Assembly: GCA_001936135.1 (NCBI GenBank)
Contig: CP012813.1
Coordinates: 372,001 to 436,000 of the forward strand
Reading direction: 5' to 3'
Length of the DNA stretch: 64,000 nucleotides
Origin: Saccharomycopsis fibuligera x Saccharomycopsis cf. fibuligera
Taxonomy: Eukaryota; Ascomycota; Saccharomycetes; Ascoideales; Saccharomycopsidaceae
Part shown: piece by piece, positions 44,886-56,300 of the stretch
Numbering within the stretch: position 1 is the stretch's first letter
Layout: each line of letters starts with the position of its first letter
Made by a program: the position numbers and the translations under genes
The notes under the pieces: generated by a model
The model's database searches: none
The model's input: only the letters and a program-made list of their open reading frames with translations
What the model was told of the DNA's origin: nothing

Positions 44886-45158
44886 GGCCTTCTCCATCTC
44901 GCAACAAACGGTGCGCATATGGAGAAGGGCCACAGTTCAAAACAACAACAACACCAAAAAAAAGGGACCAGTAAGCTCAGCAGGGCAGAGAAAATCCTCG
45001 AGGAAAATTTTTGGTCCTGTTTGAAGGCCCTCCTCGGAGGGCCAAGGCATTATTAGCGCTATTACGGTTGCAATATAGATAGTACCGCCGTCTAGCGTTG
45101 GGCGGTACCGCGTGCTGAAGATTCAAAACACCAATTACACTAAGCGCCGGTGTTTTGA
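44886..45158. repeat. Array of five inverted repeats
   Basis: Within 273 bp: GGCCTTCTCCAT/ATGGAGAAGGGCC (44886-44897 and 44919-44931, one bulge); palindrome TCCTCGAGGA (44995-45004); GGCCCTCC/GGAGGGCC with a 2-nt loop (45026-45043); GTACCGCC/GGCGGTAC (45082-45089, 45101-45108); TCAAAACACC/GGTGTTTTGA (45123-45132, 45149-45158). No terminal repeats or target duplications recognised, so this is not clearly a transposon. A structured RNA is possible. Confidence 0.7.
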
Positions 45159-46336
45159 GACTAGTTTTATTTCATGCATTGTAAAGCAGCGCCACCATAG
45201 ATTTCTTAACCAACAAGAGTGCATTCAGTTGAACCGAAGTGAGTAGAAATTGAGGGACTTTATGAGAGAAACAGAAAACGGAAATAGAAAATGGAAATAA
45301 GAAATAGGGAATATTCGTATTGCAATTATCGTTCTGTACATCTGTTTTAGATTTCTGTTAAATTTTTTTTTTTTTTTTTTTTTGTCTTGAGAAAATTTTT
45401 TCAACGCCCGACTAATTGCTTTTCCTGGAGTTAAAGTGGGATGGGCTGCAAACATTAAAAAAAAATGAAGAAACAAGTGCAATCACGGTTATACTATCAT
45501 AAGTTTTGTTGGACACTATATACAAGCTTTTTTCATCAAACCATACCAAATCTTAACGTATTTACACTATATAGCATTATACTTGTCATTTCTTGCTTTT
45601 TGACTTCTTTTGCTGCGAAAGCAGCGCTGCCCTACAGATTTTAAAACCTTTCCTGGTAGCAGCGAAATTCCCGCATTGGTTTAAGCTTTTTTTTTCGGGG
45701 CAATTCTTTTTTAATTTGTATCGCAGTGCTCGTTTGACCGAGAAAAAAAAGTATTCTTTTCTTCGGAAAACGGAGAAAATTTGTTATTTTTTTTACAATT
45801 CTGTAATCTCGCGTTCACATTGGCGCTTAAATTCAGATAAGTAATGGCACGCAATGAGGAATATATATGTCAAAAGCGTTCCTTTGCCATACTTTTCTCT
45901 CTATTGATTATTACAATTGAGGAAATTCAGTTAAGCGCAAAAACCCAAGATCGAGGATCTCTCTTGTTATGTCATCCATCTCCAATTCCCATCTCCATCT
46001 CCATCTCCAGTTTTATCACCAGTCCTATTTCCCTTGTTAAGGCTGTTGTCTCAGCGATTGCCAAAAGTGGCCCCACACCCGCCCTGTACAGCTACGTAGC
46101 TTGGAGAGCTAGCGAAGCGCCTTCTCCGGCAGTCACCCCATAGCGACGATCCTCCCGCTGCCTCTGCTGCTGCTGCATACTCCAGCTGCAGCTCCATTAC
46201 TGCAGCCCCCCTTCTGCGGTCTGGCGCATCTTCCCAACCTTATTTTCGAGCCCACAGTCTGGCAATGTTGCAGTAGTAGTAGTAATAACCTTATAAGGCA
46301 CTATGATATTACTAGCACTACGTAGCCGCCGGACTG

Positions 46337-46343
46337 TATAAAG
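46337..46343 (+). promoter_or_regulatory. Possible TATA box of GAC1-like gene
   Basis: TATAAAG, about 755 bp upstream of the GAC1-like ATG; it would imply a long leader, common for glycogen and growth regulators in Candida (inference). Confidence 0.3.
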
Positions 46344-47096
46344 ATCTTGCCGTATCCCCTTCCGAGAACAGTTTTTTCAATAATATATTTTCCATTTTAC
46401 CAAATTTTCCCAAGTGCTTGTTGTTTGGCATCCACCTTTTTGCTGTGTGTTCTTGTCTACTACACTGCTTACTACCTACCATAGCCTGTTCCCTCGTTGA
46501 ACTATATCGATCCCCTTGTACTGCTGGCTTCTGTTACTCCCGCTCTTGTCTTGTACTTGCTTTCTTTTTCTTTTTCTCTTTTTGCATAGCATTGTCTCGT
46601 TTAATTTTCTGTTGGAATTTTTGAACCCCGATAGCTGCCACAAAACCGATTGAACACGATAGAATAATCGAACTTCGGATTATACAGCGAGCGAAGAATA
46701 GAAACCGAACAACAACAGAAAAAAAAAAAAAAAGAGAGTTTCCTTTTGAAATTTAGCTTTTCTTTTTTTTTGTGTATTATTAATTTTATCTCTTATCTGT
46801 GACACATCCCCTCCGTTCTCCGTCTTTGCCGCCACAATACACTTCCCAAAGAAATTCATAAAACAACTGAATTCTCCTATTTTATACATCTATCAATCAA
46901 GCTTTGAGCTAGAGAAGCAGTGACATTAAAGAAACTCTGGCACTTAAGTCAATTGTATTGTGTCACTAAATTAAATCAAATAAAAAAAATATAAAACAAA
47001 AAATCTTTAAAAAAAAAAAATTTCCAAGGAAACAAGGAACAAAAAAAATAATCAACCTGAATGCAGGCCAATTCAAACGTTATTTAGTTCAAACTG

Positions 47097-49067
47097 ATGT
47101 CAGCAACCGCCACAACAACAACAACAACAACAATGAGTGATCATCCACAGATAAACAGTTACAACCCATCAAGCACAAGTATATCACTCTTGCCTAATGA
47201 TTCTACTATCAAATTGATACAACAGGAAGACTCTGACTATTTTACGATAACCGGAGAAGATGAATCTTGCTTTTCCGATTGCTGCACGATTATCGATTCG
47301 CAATCGTTATCGGAGAATTCGTCATACACCGATACGTCGCCACTAAACGAATCCTTATCCTCTAGTTCCTCATTGTCTTCATTAGAGTCTGAATTTCGCG
47401 AGGCTATTACCAGCAAGGATGATAACTATAAGAGTCGCCGCAGCCGCAACAGCAGTAGCAAAAGTAATGAAACAGCAGCAAACCGCTATAATGGTTCGTC
47501 TAAATTTAAAAAAGCCACTAATAAGCACAAGTCCGATCCACAGATTGATAACCACAGCAATAGCAATTTACTTGCTAGATTAATTAACGGCCAATATCAC
47601 TCAAACCTTAGCAACTCTACTGATTCATTATCAACATTTATTTTAGATAATAATAATTCTAACTCAAACTCAATAAATTCACCTTCTCCTGCTCTTTCAC
47701 AAAGCGGATCAAACAACACATTTCAAAACAAATCTCTTAATATTGATATAGGCCGTCCTCATTATGAAGAGCATGAAATACCAAACAGCGCGCCATCATC
47801 GCCTACGTCGGCAGAACCAAGCAAAATATTGAAATCATCATTGAAACTAAATACAATGAGAAAATCATTACCAAGATCAAATTCAATGCCTGCTTTTCCA
47901 ACAAAAAAATCTGTCAAATTCCCTTCTACTGGTTTGGAGGATGTTTGTTTTTTCAATAAACATGATACTCCTTCAAGTGTTAGTGCGGTTCCCTCAAGTG
48001 ATGAGGATGATGAAGAACGTAAGGAAGGTGAAGAATCTGTTACTTCTGAAGATGAATTTTCTTCTTCTTTGTTAAAAGATGGTTATCAGCAAGAGTTTTC
48101 CTTTGGATATCCTCCAAAAAAGAGCAAAGCAAACTTTTTTTTGCTGGATTATGATAGCGGTCAAGAAGACATTGTTAGCAAGCAAAATGGTGGTGCTGGT
48201 AACAATAAAAAGATGAAGTCTTATTGGAAAATTGCTAGCTCTAATATTGATGAAATGATTCTCTCCACAAATCATCACAATAATACTATTTACAGTGGCA
48301 GCAGAGTGGTTGAGTTAGGCTCTCATATCCGCTTGGAGAGTATCTTTTTGAGCACTGGTGCCAATGGCGCTAACAAAAAATCAACGAAGTACTTGATGGG
48401 GAACATTTTGGTCAAAAATCTTTCTTTTGAAAAACATGTTACGGTTAAGTTAACTACAAATAACTGGTCCAGTTTCAAACAATTCACAGCAAACTACCTT
48501 GAATCTGTCACTGACGGTATTGATAGATTTCAATTCAAGTTGAATTTGGATAAGTTAAATGTTAACAGCAATAGTAGCAATACTAAGCTTACTATTAAGT
48601 TTTGTTTGGGTTACCAAGTCAGTAATACCAAATACTGGGATAATAACAATAATTTAAATTATGACCTCAAATTGACCAAACACTGGTCAAGAAAATCTCA
48701 TCGCAAGCAAGTTTCGGAATCTAATATTTCAATGCTTAATGAATTACTTGCAAATACCCATCTTGAAAGACCGGTTTCTAAGCCTACTGGCAGATATTTT
48801 TCTGATGAAGATAATGTTGAGTTTTGGTTTAGCAGAAGTCGACCAACTGACCTTCAACGCAGATATTCTTTTGATGCAGAAAATGACGAAAACAATAGTC
48901 TTGGTTATAATACTGATCAAAGCGTATCCACCATTACACAAGACCCAACGGATACTTATCAAAATGAAAATTTTTCAACAAGCTTTTCTCCAAAACTTAA
49001 CATGAAGTCTTACAATGAATTACTAGCTAATTATTGTTTTTATGAAGGTGGAGATCAATTGAACTAA
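47097..49067 (+). CDS. GAC1: PP1 (Glc7) regulatory subunit, Gac1/Pig1 type
   Basis: 656 residues. Glycogen-targeting subunit that brings protein phosphatase Glc7 to glycogen synthase. It has the PP1-docking RVxF motif as K271-S-V-K-F275 in KKSVKFP, followed closely by a short acidic region, and a carbohydrate-binding CBM21 domain at about residues 375-525 (segments GSRVVELGSHIRLESIFLST, GNILVKNLSFEKHVTVKLTT, NNWSSFKQFTANYLESVTDG, YWDNNNNLNYDL). The N-terminal 240 residues are Ser/Asn-rich. Which of Gac1, Pig1 or Pig2 is orthologous cannot be decided by eye. Start at 47097; an in-frame ATG at 47130 follows a Thr repeat and is an alternative. Confidence 0.82.
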   Translation: MSATATTTTTTTMSDHPQINSYNPSSTSISLLPNDSTIKLIQQEDSDYFTITGEDESCFSDCCTIIDSQSLSENSSYTDTSPLNESLSSSSSLSSLESEFREAITSKDDNYKSRRSRNSSSKSNETAANRYNGSSKFKKATNKHKSDPQIDNHSNSNLLARLINGQYHSNLSNSTDSLSTFILDNNNSNSNSINSPSPALSQSGSNNTFQNKSLNIDIGRPHYEEHEIPNSAPSSPTSAEPSKILKSSLKLNTMRKSLPRSNSMPAFPTKKSVKFPSTGLEDVCFFNKHDTPSSVSAVPSSDEDDEERKEGEESVTSEDEFSSSLLKDGYQQEFSFGYPPKKSKANFFLLDYDSGQEDIVSKQNGGAGNNKKMKSYWKIASSNIDEMILSTNHHNNTIYSGSRVVELGSHIRLESIFLSTGANGANKKSTKYLMGNILVKNLSFEKHVTVKLTTNNWSSFKQFTANYLESVTDGIDRFQFKLNLDKLNVNSNSSNTKLTIKFCLGYQVSNTKYWDNNNNLNYDLKLTKHWSRKSHRKQVSESNISMLNELLANTHLERPVSKPTGRYFSDEDNVEFWFSRSRPTDLQRRYSFDAENDENNSLGYNTDQSVSTITQDPTDTYQNENFSTSFSPKLNMKSYNELLANYCFYEGGDQLN

Positions 49068-49435
49068 TCGAAAATATGCATAACTTTTTTCTTTATTTTT
49101 CTTTCTCTTTTTGTTTATTCCCATCTCTCCCTTTTTCTCTCATCTCCTTCTTTCTCACTTGTTTTCATTTTCCTATCACAAACTATTAATCGTTAATTGC
49201 TATGGTTGGCTTTTCCTGTTATTTTTTCTCCTCGTTCATCTTTTGTTTTGTTTTGTTTTATGTTTTTTCTTCCTTGTTTCTTTCTTTGCTAAATCTTTGG
49301 GCTTTTTTTGTTGTTTTTTATCTCTCGGTTTTGGGTTTCTGGTTTCTCTTTCTTCCCTCATTTTTCTCCTTAAACATATATACATGCCTTTTCAGCAGGA
49401 TAAAAGAATATTCACTTTGCACAGATCTTTTGCTA

Positions 49436-49603
<168 letters not shown>

Positions 49604-50519
49604 CACTTAGTACATTCTACTATAGGCACTTTTGATATCCACTATTTTGAGATTGTAAAAAATCAACTGCCAATTGCCAATTGAACTTTGTTTGTCTTTT
49701 TTTGCAGCTTGCCAAATTTCGTAGGAGGATAAATTGCGGGGTGCGTAATCCTAATTTTAGCTTTTGTTGGTCTCCGAGGCCCAAAAGCAAGGTTGACTGA
49801 CGGGGATCGGCATTGATCGATAACGGAGTGCGGACAGCGGTGATAACGTGGGACTAGATAAGCGAGACAAAAACAACTGCGAAAAGAAACTTTTGAGAAA
49901 AACAAAAAAATTGTTAATTGCGTTCAAAAATAGAATATTACGTAATTTTGCAAACTAAGTGAAATGAGCATCCCACGTGCAGCATCTACTAGCTAGATAA
50001 TAGCTTGATTACAGATTGGTCTCAGCCATATTGATACCGATTTCTCTAACATAGTATAACATTGCTATCATTGTCTTCTTTTTTTGTTCTTGACGCAAAC
50101 TCACCTGTACATGTACCAAATTCAGTGATGCTTTGAATTCAGTAAAATTAAACATTACATCTAAAAAATTGGCTAGTATTCATATAACTTTTGCGTATGG
50201 TAGAGCTTAATAAAGCAAAGCATATCATAACTTTGTATGACAGACTTTTCTTTAGTTCTAGTTTTAGTTTCTCGGTATTTAGACCGTAGTCTCGTTCTGT
50301 CCAAATAGTTCCAACATAAGTCTTTCTCTTGATCTCAATCAGGGCACATATACCACAAGAACACGATTAGATAATCTTAGTAACATTTAACTCTTACAGT
50401 GGCCGCATTGAGCGTAATTAACAAAAAATTTTTTTTAGAAATTATAGCGTGATGACGGGGCAATAGCAACAACAACAACCGAGAAAAGATTCACATTTTA
50501 AGAACAAAAATGTTTTTGA

Positions 50520-50890
50520 AGAAGGATAATTTTCATATCGTCTACTACTACAATTGGTACTGAAGAGATTTCCATCTGAAGAAAGAGGCTAGACAGTTTG
50601 TTGAATTTTGATGTTGGCCTGATAAATGGACATTTGGTGACATATTATTCCAAAGTCACTGATTTTGGACAAAAGATTAGAGATGTGTTGTCTACGCAAT
50701 CTGATAATCATGATAGTAGGAAAACTGCGAATGACCACGAAAAGCAGTAGCTTTATAGCGTTTGTAGAATGATTGGTTGATTTGCATCATAGAGTCGAAG
50801 ATTTAACTGGGTTTATCAACTTCAATCTTAATTGCTACTATATTGTTTCTGTAATTTGTATTTTTTTCTTTGTTAATTTTTTTTAATATT
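50520..50890 (+). pseudogene. Decayed, unidentified coding stretch
   Basis: A plus-strand run of about 56 codons ending near 50748 reads like protein (contains NFDVGLINGHLVTYYSKVTD and KIRDVLSTQSDNHD), preceded and followed by similar segments in other frames (one contains LVDLHHRVEDLTGFINFNLN). Several breaks, no splice signals seen. The last segment faintly recalls SPX-domain sequences, but too weakly to name. Confidence 0.35.
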
Positions 50891-51401
50891 ATTTAAAGGA
50901 AACCTTCAATACGCCGATTGATTTATAGAACGGCATGCGAGAGTAGACATAATGGGATAGTTCTCAAGTTGCAAACGTGCACAACATCAATATATCGCAT
51001 CAATCTGTAGATAATTGATTAGCAAAAACTAACCAGTTACAAAGCTCAATACACATCCAGATTACTATCATTTTCACCGGGGCAAACATAGCTCGCCTCT
51101 AAGGGATATTTCATGCTTGATTGTTGCGCCTGCTCCATTGATATCATGATGATTATTGAAGATATTGACTTCACTATTGTAGTTATTCATTTTCTGGGTG
51201 GTTGGACAAGGTTCAATCAAGGATTTTTAATTGTTGAATTGCTCCAGTTGAGCTTGAATTGAACATAAACTATTTCAAAAGATTAAGAAAAAAGATAAAA
51301 TAAAATCATACTATTTCAAAAGGCTCAAAGCGGTCAAATCATTAATTGAAGAAGGCTTAAGCATTTGATGTCTATTGTTGCTGTCAATGCGCTTAAATAT
51401 A

Positions 51402-51409
51402 ATCACGTG
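51402..51409. promoter_or_regulatory. Cbf1-type E-box (ATCACGTG)
   Basis: Exact RTCACGTG about 405 bp upstream of the AIM34-like ATG. In Candida Cbf1 is linked to respiratory and mitochondrial genes as well as sulfur genes, which fits a mitochondrial neighbour. Confidence 0.4.
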
Positions 51410-51813
51410 CTGTTACATAGCCGGGTATCCTGTTTTTCTCAGATCATAAAACAAAACAAAAAAAAAACAAAAACAAAAAAAAACAAAAAAAAAAAAAAAA
51501 AACAAAAAAAAAAAAAAACATATCAAGGAGCAATTGAGTTTAGAGCAAGCAGATACAGGTTTTTGGTGAACGTAAATAAACAAATACAACGAAATCATAA
51601 TATAGACATAGTGATACCCAACATCATTTTTTTCTTATTTCCACAAAGATAATTCTTACTTTTTATTGTTTTTTTTTTTTTGCTCCGCCGCCTATCAAGG
51701 ATTGACACATATTGAAAGGGAATAAAAATTTTTCTTCTTGACATATCTACATATCTAAAAATCTACAAATCTACAAATATATATACCGCCAATCAGTATA
51801 TCACCTCAAAAGA

Positions 51814-52959
51814 ATGTCAAATTTCAATTTTGGTTTAAAAATGGTCAGATCACAATTTATATCTCAGGCTTCAAGAGTACTTGTCTCTTCATCTTCTAAC
51901 ATCAATTCAGCTGCTTCAGTTTCCAATAGATCAAGTTTCTTGTCAGCAGCAAGAGCTTACCACCAAACCAAAAACAACAAAACCATATTGATTTCCAGTA
52001 AACCAAGTAGCGAATATGCATTGATGAGCGTCAACTCTTTAAAAAATGAATGTAGAAAAAGGGGTATCAAAGTTAGTGGGAGAAAGAATGAGTTAGTTAA
52101 CAGATTAGTGAATAGTGATACCAAGTTGAATGATGGAGCAAGAGAAATACATACAAGTTTGAAAACAGCAGTACCATCTTCAACAGGTAATGTTAGTCTC
52201 AATACAAGCAAAAGTCAAAACAATCCATCTAAAGCCAATAAAAGCACTGATTCAGTGAGACAATTTTCTAATTCGCCAGTAAAGAATTTCACCAAAAGCG
52301 AAGCTATTTCGGCAAAAGGCGACACTTCTCATATTGACTACATAAAGTCACCAGATTTGCTCAATGAGCCTCAAGAAATTGAAACTCCAATCAGTATTAT
52401 ATCCCTTGCGACCCCAAAAAGCAAAGAACAACAAGATTTTCGTGGTAAAAAAGTAGCTCAACAAAAAGGTCCAGAAGCTACATCCAAAGCTAATGTATTG
52501 ACCGTTGATGATTCTAGACCAGTTTCTACAGATAGCCCAGTTCACAAAAATCTTGATGTTAATCCATCTCCAAAAGCCACTACCATCAACCAATCTTCTG
52601 CGTCCACTATTGACCTGTCCAGTGGCGATAATGCTACCAGCAGTGACGCCGATTTCATTTCACGTTTCCCAGAATCCTTCTCCTCCTTAATCCAATCAAT
52701 AACTTCAACTCCAGACACCGTTCTCGTGGGCGAATCTTCATCGTCCCAGATCTCTTCTACATCGGAAAATGTTTATCAAAGCGTCACACAGGCCACTAGT
52801 AGCAGTAGTAGTAGTAACAACACCAAAAGTCAAGGCAAATATAAGTACCAAGAAGTCAAATTTTCAGAATATGAAAAGACCTTCTTTGGTACTTTTGCTG
52901 CTGGGGTGGCTATTTATTGGTTAGGCTTCAACTTTTTTGAAGAAAAAAAGTCCAAATAA
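51814..52959 (+). CDS. AIM34: Aim34-like mitochondrial SAP-domain protein
   Basis: 381 residues. Basic, Ser/Arg-rich, acid-poor N-terminus (about 1-50) typical of a mitochondrial presequence; SAP domain at about residues 70-99 (ALMSVNSLKNECRKRGIKVS, then GRKNELVNRLV), matching the single ordered domain of S. cerevisiae Aim34; a long Ser/Thr-rich middle; and a C-terminal hydrophobic helix (FFGTFAAGVAIYWLGFNFF) near residues 355-373. Aim34 is of unknown function, linked to mitochondrial inheritance. In-frame ATG at 51841 is an alternative start. Orthology rests on the SAP domain and general layout. Confidence 0.7.
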   Translation: MSNFNFGLKMVRSQFISQASRVLVSSSSNINSAASVSNRSSFLSAARAYHQTKNNKTILISSKPSSEYALMSVNSLKNECRKRGIKVSGRKNELVNRLVNSDTKLNDGAREIHTSLKTAVPSSTGNVSLNTSKSQNNPSKANKSTDSVRQFSNSPVKNFTKSEAISAKGDTSHIDYIKSPDLLNEPQEIETPISIISLATPKSKEQQDFRGKKVAQQKGPEATSKANVLTVDDSRPVSTDSPVHKNLDVNPSPKATTINQSSASTIDLSSGDNATSSDADFISRFPESFSSLIQSITSTPDTVLVGESSSSQISSTSENVYQSVTQATSSSSSSNNTKSQGKYKYQEVKFSEYEKTFFGTFAAGVAIYWLGFNFFEEKKSK

Positions 52960-53277
52960 GATGGAAGACACAATTCAAATAAGCTGATTTTGATTTGATA
53001 AATGACTTATTGGTCTTTTTTTTGTCTCCCTTATAGTGTCACTTATCTCTCTATCTTTGTTCTTACTTATATCTTCTATTTTTATTTAAATTAACTTCAA
53101 AGTGCTTTTTGTTATCCGATTTTTTTTTCAAGTTTCCAATATTTTGCTAAGGGCTCTTTATGCGATGTTTGTTGAGTTTGATATTGAGTTCAAAAACATA
53201 ATTCAGCAATCAAATAGTCGCATATTACGATTACAATCACAACAATCAGGAATAGGTTTTGGTATTTTTTGAATTCT

Positions 53278-53319
53278 TTTATTATTTATTTACTTATTTA
53301 TTTACTTATTTATTTATTC
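53278..53319 (+). repeat. TTTA/TTAC tetranucleotide repeat
   Basis: About ten tandem TTTA-like units with TTAC variants, 320 bp after the AIM34-like stop. Confidence 0.85.
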
Positions 53320-56300
53320 ATCTTCAATATCTTTTGTACATAGTTGTTTATCTTTTACTAAATCAGTTTTACGGTCTTCGGTGACGTTGATTTTATTTCT
53401 TCTGTAGTTTCGTCTACATTCCGGTACACGGGACATAAAGAATTAAAAAAGAGAAGACAGTATCACTATGGGTATATTTTCTATAATAAACATTGAAGCT
53501 TGTATTAGTTATTATCGTCTTAAATCAAGAACCAATATATCTGCAAATGGTAACTGTTGACATTATTGTAGCTCCTGTGCGAACAAGAGAAATCCAACAC
53601 AAAAGAGATTAAAAATGCAGGTCAAAAAGGATTGTTGTGAACTTATACTACAAATTAATGCTAACCCATATACGCAATATGTACAAAAGATGCACTTATT
53701 CTTCTGTAGCAATTTGACAGTATGTACAAACATAATAAGCAAAACTTCAAAAACGAGAGAAAAAGAAAAAGAAAATACATCATCTTCATAGCCACATATA
53801 GTCCAATTGGATTTCTAACCTGGTTCAGTTATCCCTAAAAGATGCTAATAATAATTCTCAACTCCTGGTTTGAGTTGGAGCTAAGGCTTCATGGTTCAAA
53901 ATAACTACCTATCATTTTCTGGACCTATAAAAGTTGAATAGAAATAATTGTTAAGAATGACTATAAATGTGACACCCTGCTTTTCTTTTCTTTTTCCAAG
54001 CTTTGGGAGTTTACAACATCATGATCCGTCTTCGTCCCCGGTGTCGGGCCTATCCATTCATTTCCATCCCTTCTCATTCGGTTTCATCCCGTTTTATTCA
54101 AGCAGCGCTGTTGCTAAAACTTTGTTTACACCACTCCTTTGACATACTACTAGGGAAGATCTGAGATTGGTCTACTCTAGACATTCCACTACACCCCACA
54201 CCTTTTTTAGTTTTTGCTGCTTCTCCCCTATGTGCATGTGCTTTGCATTTGCCAAAAAAAAAGTTTGCAAATTGTCAACAATCTCATCGTACTATAATAT
54301 TGCACACCCTTGGTCCTGTCACTGGTTATCTAAAAGATCTATTGAGTGATCTCGATCTTGGGAGAGTGCACCTTATAACGCATGATTGTGCGTTAAGATA
54401 CAGGAAGGTGGCACAAATAATCTGCTAGTTTAAATATCAAAAGGCATTTGTAATTTAAATGATTTTGTTTGAGTGTAATCAAAAGCACCTAGTTTTTGAG
54501 TCTTTCGTTTTGTGTAACGTAACATAAAATCATAAGAGTTTGTTTTTGTAAGGTTAGAAAAAAATTTTTTTTAAAAAAAAAGTCTATCCATGCCTGCTTA
54601 ATCTGAAACGCTAAAGCGTTAGTCGCGAAACAATTTTGCAAACAAAAAAACTTTTTCAGTTCCGAACCCCGCGGGTTGTCGATAACTTAAGAACTGTGCT
54701 ATTGAAAGCCATTTTCGCATCACACCATAATTGCCGCCATTATTTGGCACAATAATGCAACTCGAGACACCGATCGGTTATTTCGGGGTAGGACGAGGAT
54801 ACATTAATATTGAAAACTGTGGGCCTAATCGAAAGGATGTCATAAAGCCGAGTATACCATGAAAAATAATGCATAGGTTGCATAAACTACTAACAGTCAA
54901 AAACACTGCATCAGGTTTAAGTGGTCTGACCGGCGGGTTGCAAAGCGAAGACAAACAAAAAAATTTTTCATCTTGTCGAGAAGCTTTGTCAAAGCGTGGG
55001 TTAAGCTAGGGTGCTATAAACTGCCCACTTTGCAAATCTGATTTTGATGGGTTCTTTGATGCTGCAGTCTCGGTAGCTTTAAATTTTACTTCCCGCGCAA
55101 TTCGTATGAATGAGCTATTAACATTTAAGCATAACTACAACTAAAAAAAAAAAAAAAGAAAAATCCCCAAATAAAGTAAAGAAAAAAAAAGAATGTTCAT
55201 ATTTCCTGACGGCAATAACTGAGTTACTGGTACTAGTACCGATACTCTCTAAAAAAGGGCTTACATTTTGATACCAGTAAACATCTAACCAAAATTTTTG
55301 TCATCTCTTTTGCTGTGGGGGAAGTAGCCGAAATGGGTAATCGCGGAAACCGTGGGGTTAATTGACAAGCATTAGTTGGTGAGATTAGGTAGTAGCGAGG
55401 TACCTCAATAAGGCTCTCGGGAACAAACATACATCAATACCACAATTTGCCGGTGTTGAAACACCTAGGCGTTGTTCGGCGAATTTTTGTTGCCATATAG
55501 AGCTTTACTTTTTAATTATGTTATTCTCTTATACAATATTTGTATGCGCATTTTTTTACGGGATTCGGTTCACGTTGCTTAACAAATAACTTTTTTGGGG
55601 CATGTGCCTCTTGTTTTCTCTTGTCTGATTTTGGCCATCTATGGGAATTACTCAAACTATAGGGAAACTTTGAGAAAGTCGTTTTATTAGCAAGTACATC
55701 ATATTAAGACTTCACTAAAGAGCCCGATTATCGGAGGATGCTGCTAACACTAGAAGTGGAGTCTTTATAGTGGTATAAAAGCTATTTTCCAGAAAAAAGA
55801 ATTATTCAGTTAAAACAGTGCTATTATTAGCCACCCGATTGCCATTTCCTCACGGTAAGAATTTGACACTAAATTATTTTTTTTTGAGCAATATTCGGTT
55901 TCCGGTTTCAGCAACATTAGGTCAGTTTTTGTATAGCAATTTACTGAATTTTTTGGCTGAACCGCTTATCCTCGCAGTCGTCAATTACTCAACTTGTCAA
56001 GGTAGTCTTTCCAAAACAATAGTTCTATTAATGAGTATACATATTTCTTACAATCAACTCGCAAGGATATGTCTGGGGCTGCCGGCAGGAGTGCTACCCC
56101 ACCATTTGACGTTGTAACTCCGGATACCGGACGCACTTCATAATTACTAAATTGAAAAAATCTTTCAGTCTTTCAAAATTCAGCAAGTTCCAGCGATGTC
56201 GCTCAACAGTAGCTTTGGTCGCCAAATCCCGAAGATCAGTGATAGATCTTGAATTGCAAATGGTGCACCAGGTCTTTATCCGGCTGCTAGTCGGCCTAGC

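Larger units (their letters stand above)
40428..47096. other. 6.7 kb gap between SSA and GAC1-like gene
   Basis: Starts with the SSA promoter. Then a consensus TATA on the plus strand (40941-40950) before a 97-codon membrane-type frame (41163-41456), a perfect inverted repeat at 42189-42210, a run of 10 G near 43486, a T run at 45363-45383, an array of five inverted repeats (44886-45158), and a TATA at 46337-46343 that may start a long GAC1 leader. No tRNA or clear gene otherwise. Confidence 0.5.

Noticed and set aside
55818-56117. 99-codon plus-strand frame in the desert
   Set aside because: No ATG at its start (non-ATG opening), no family resemblance, and an overlapping opposite frame of similar length.
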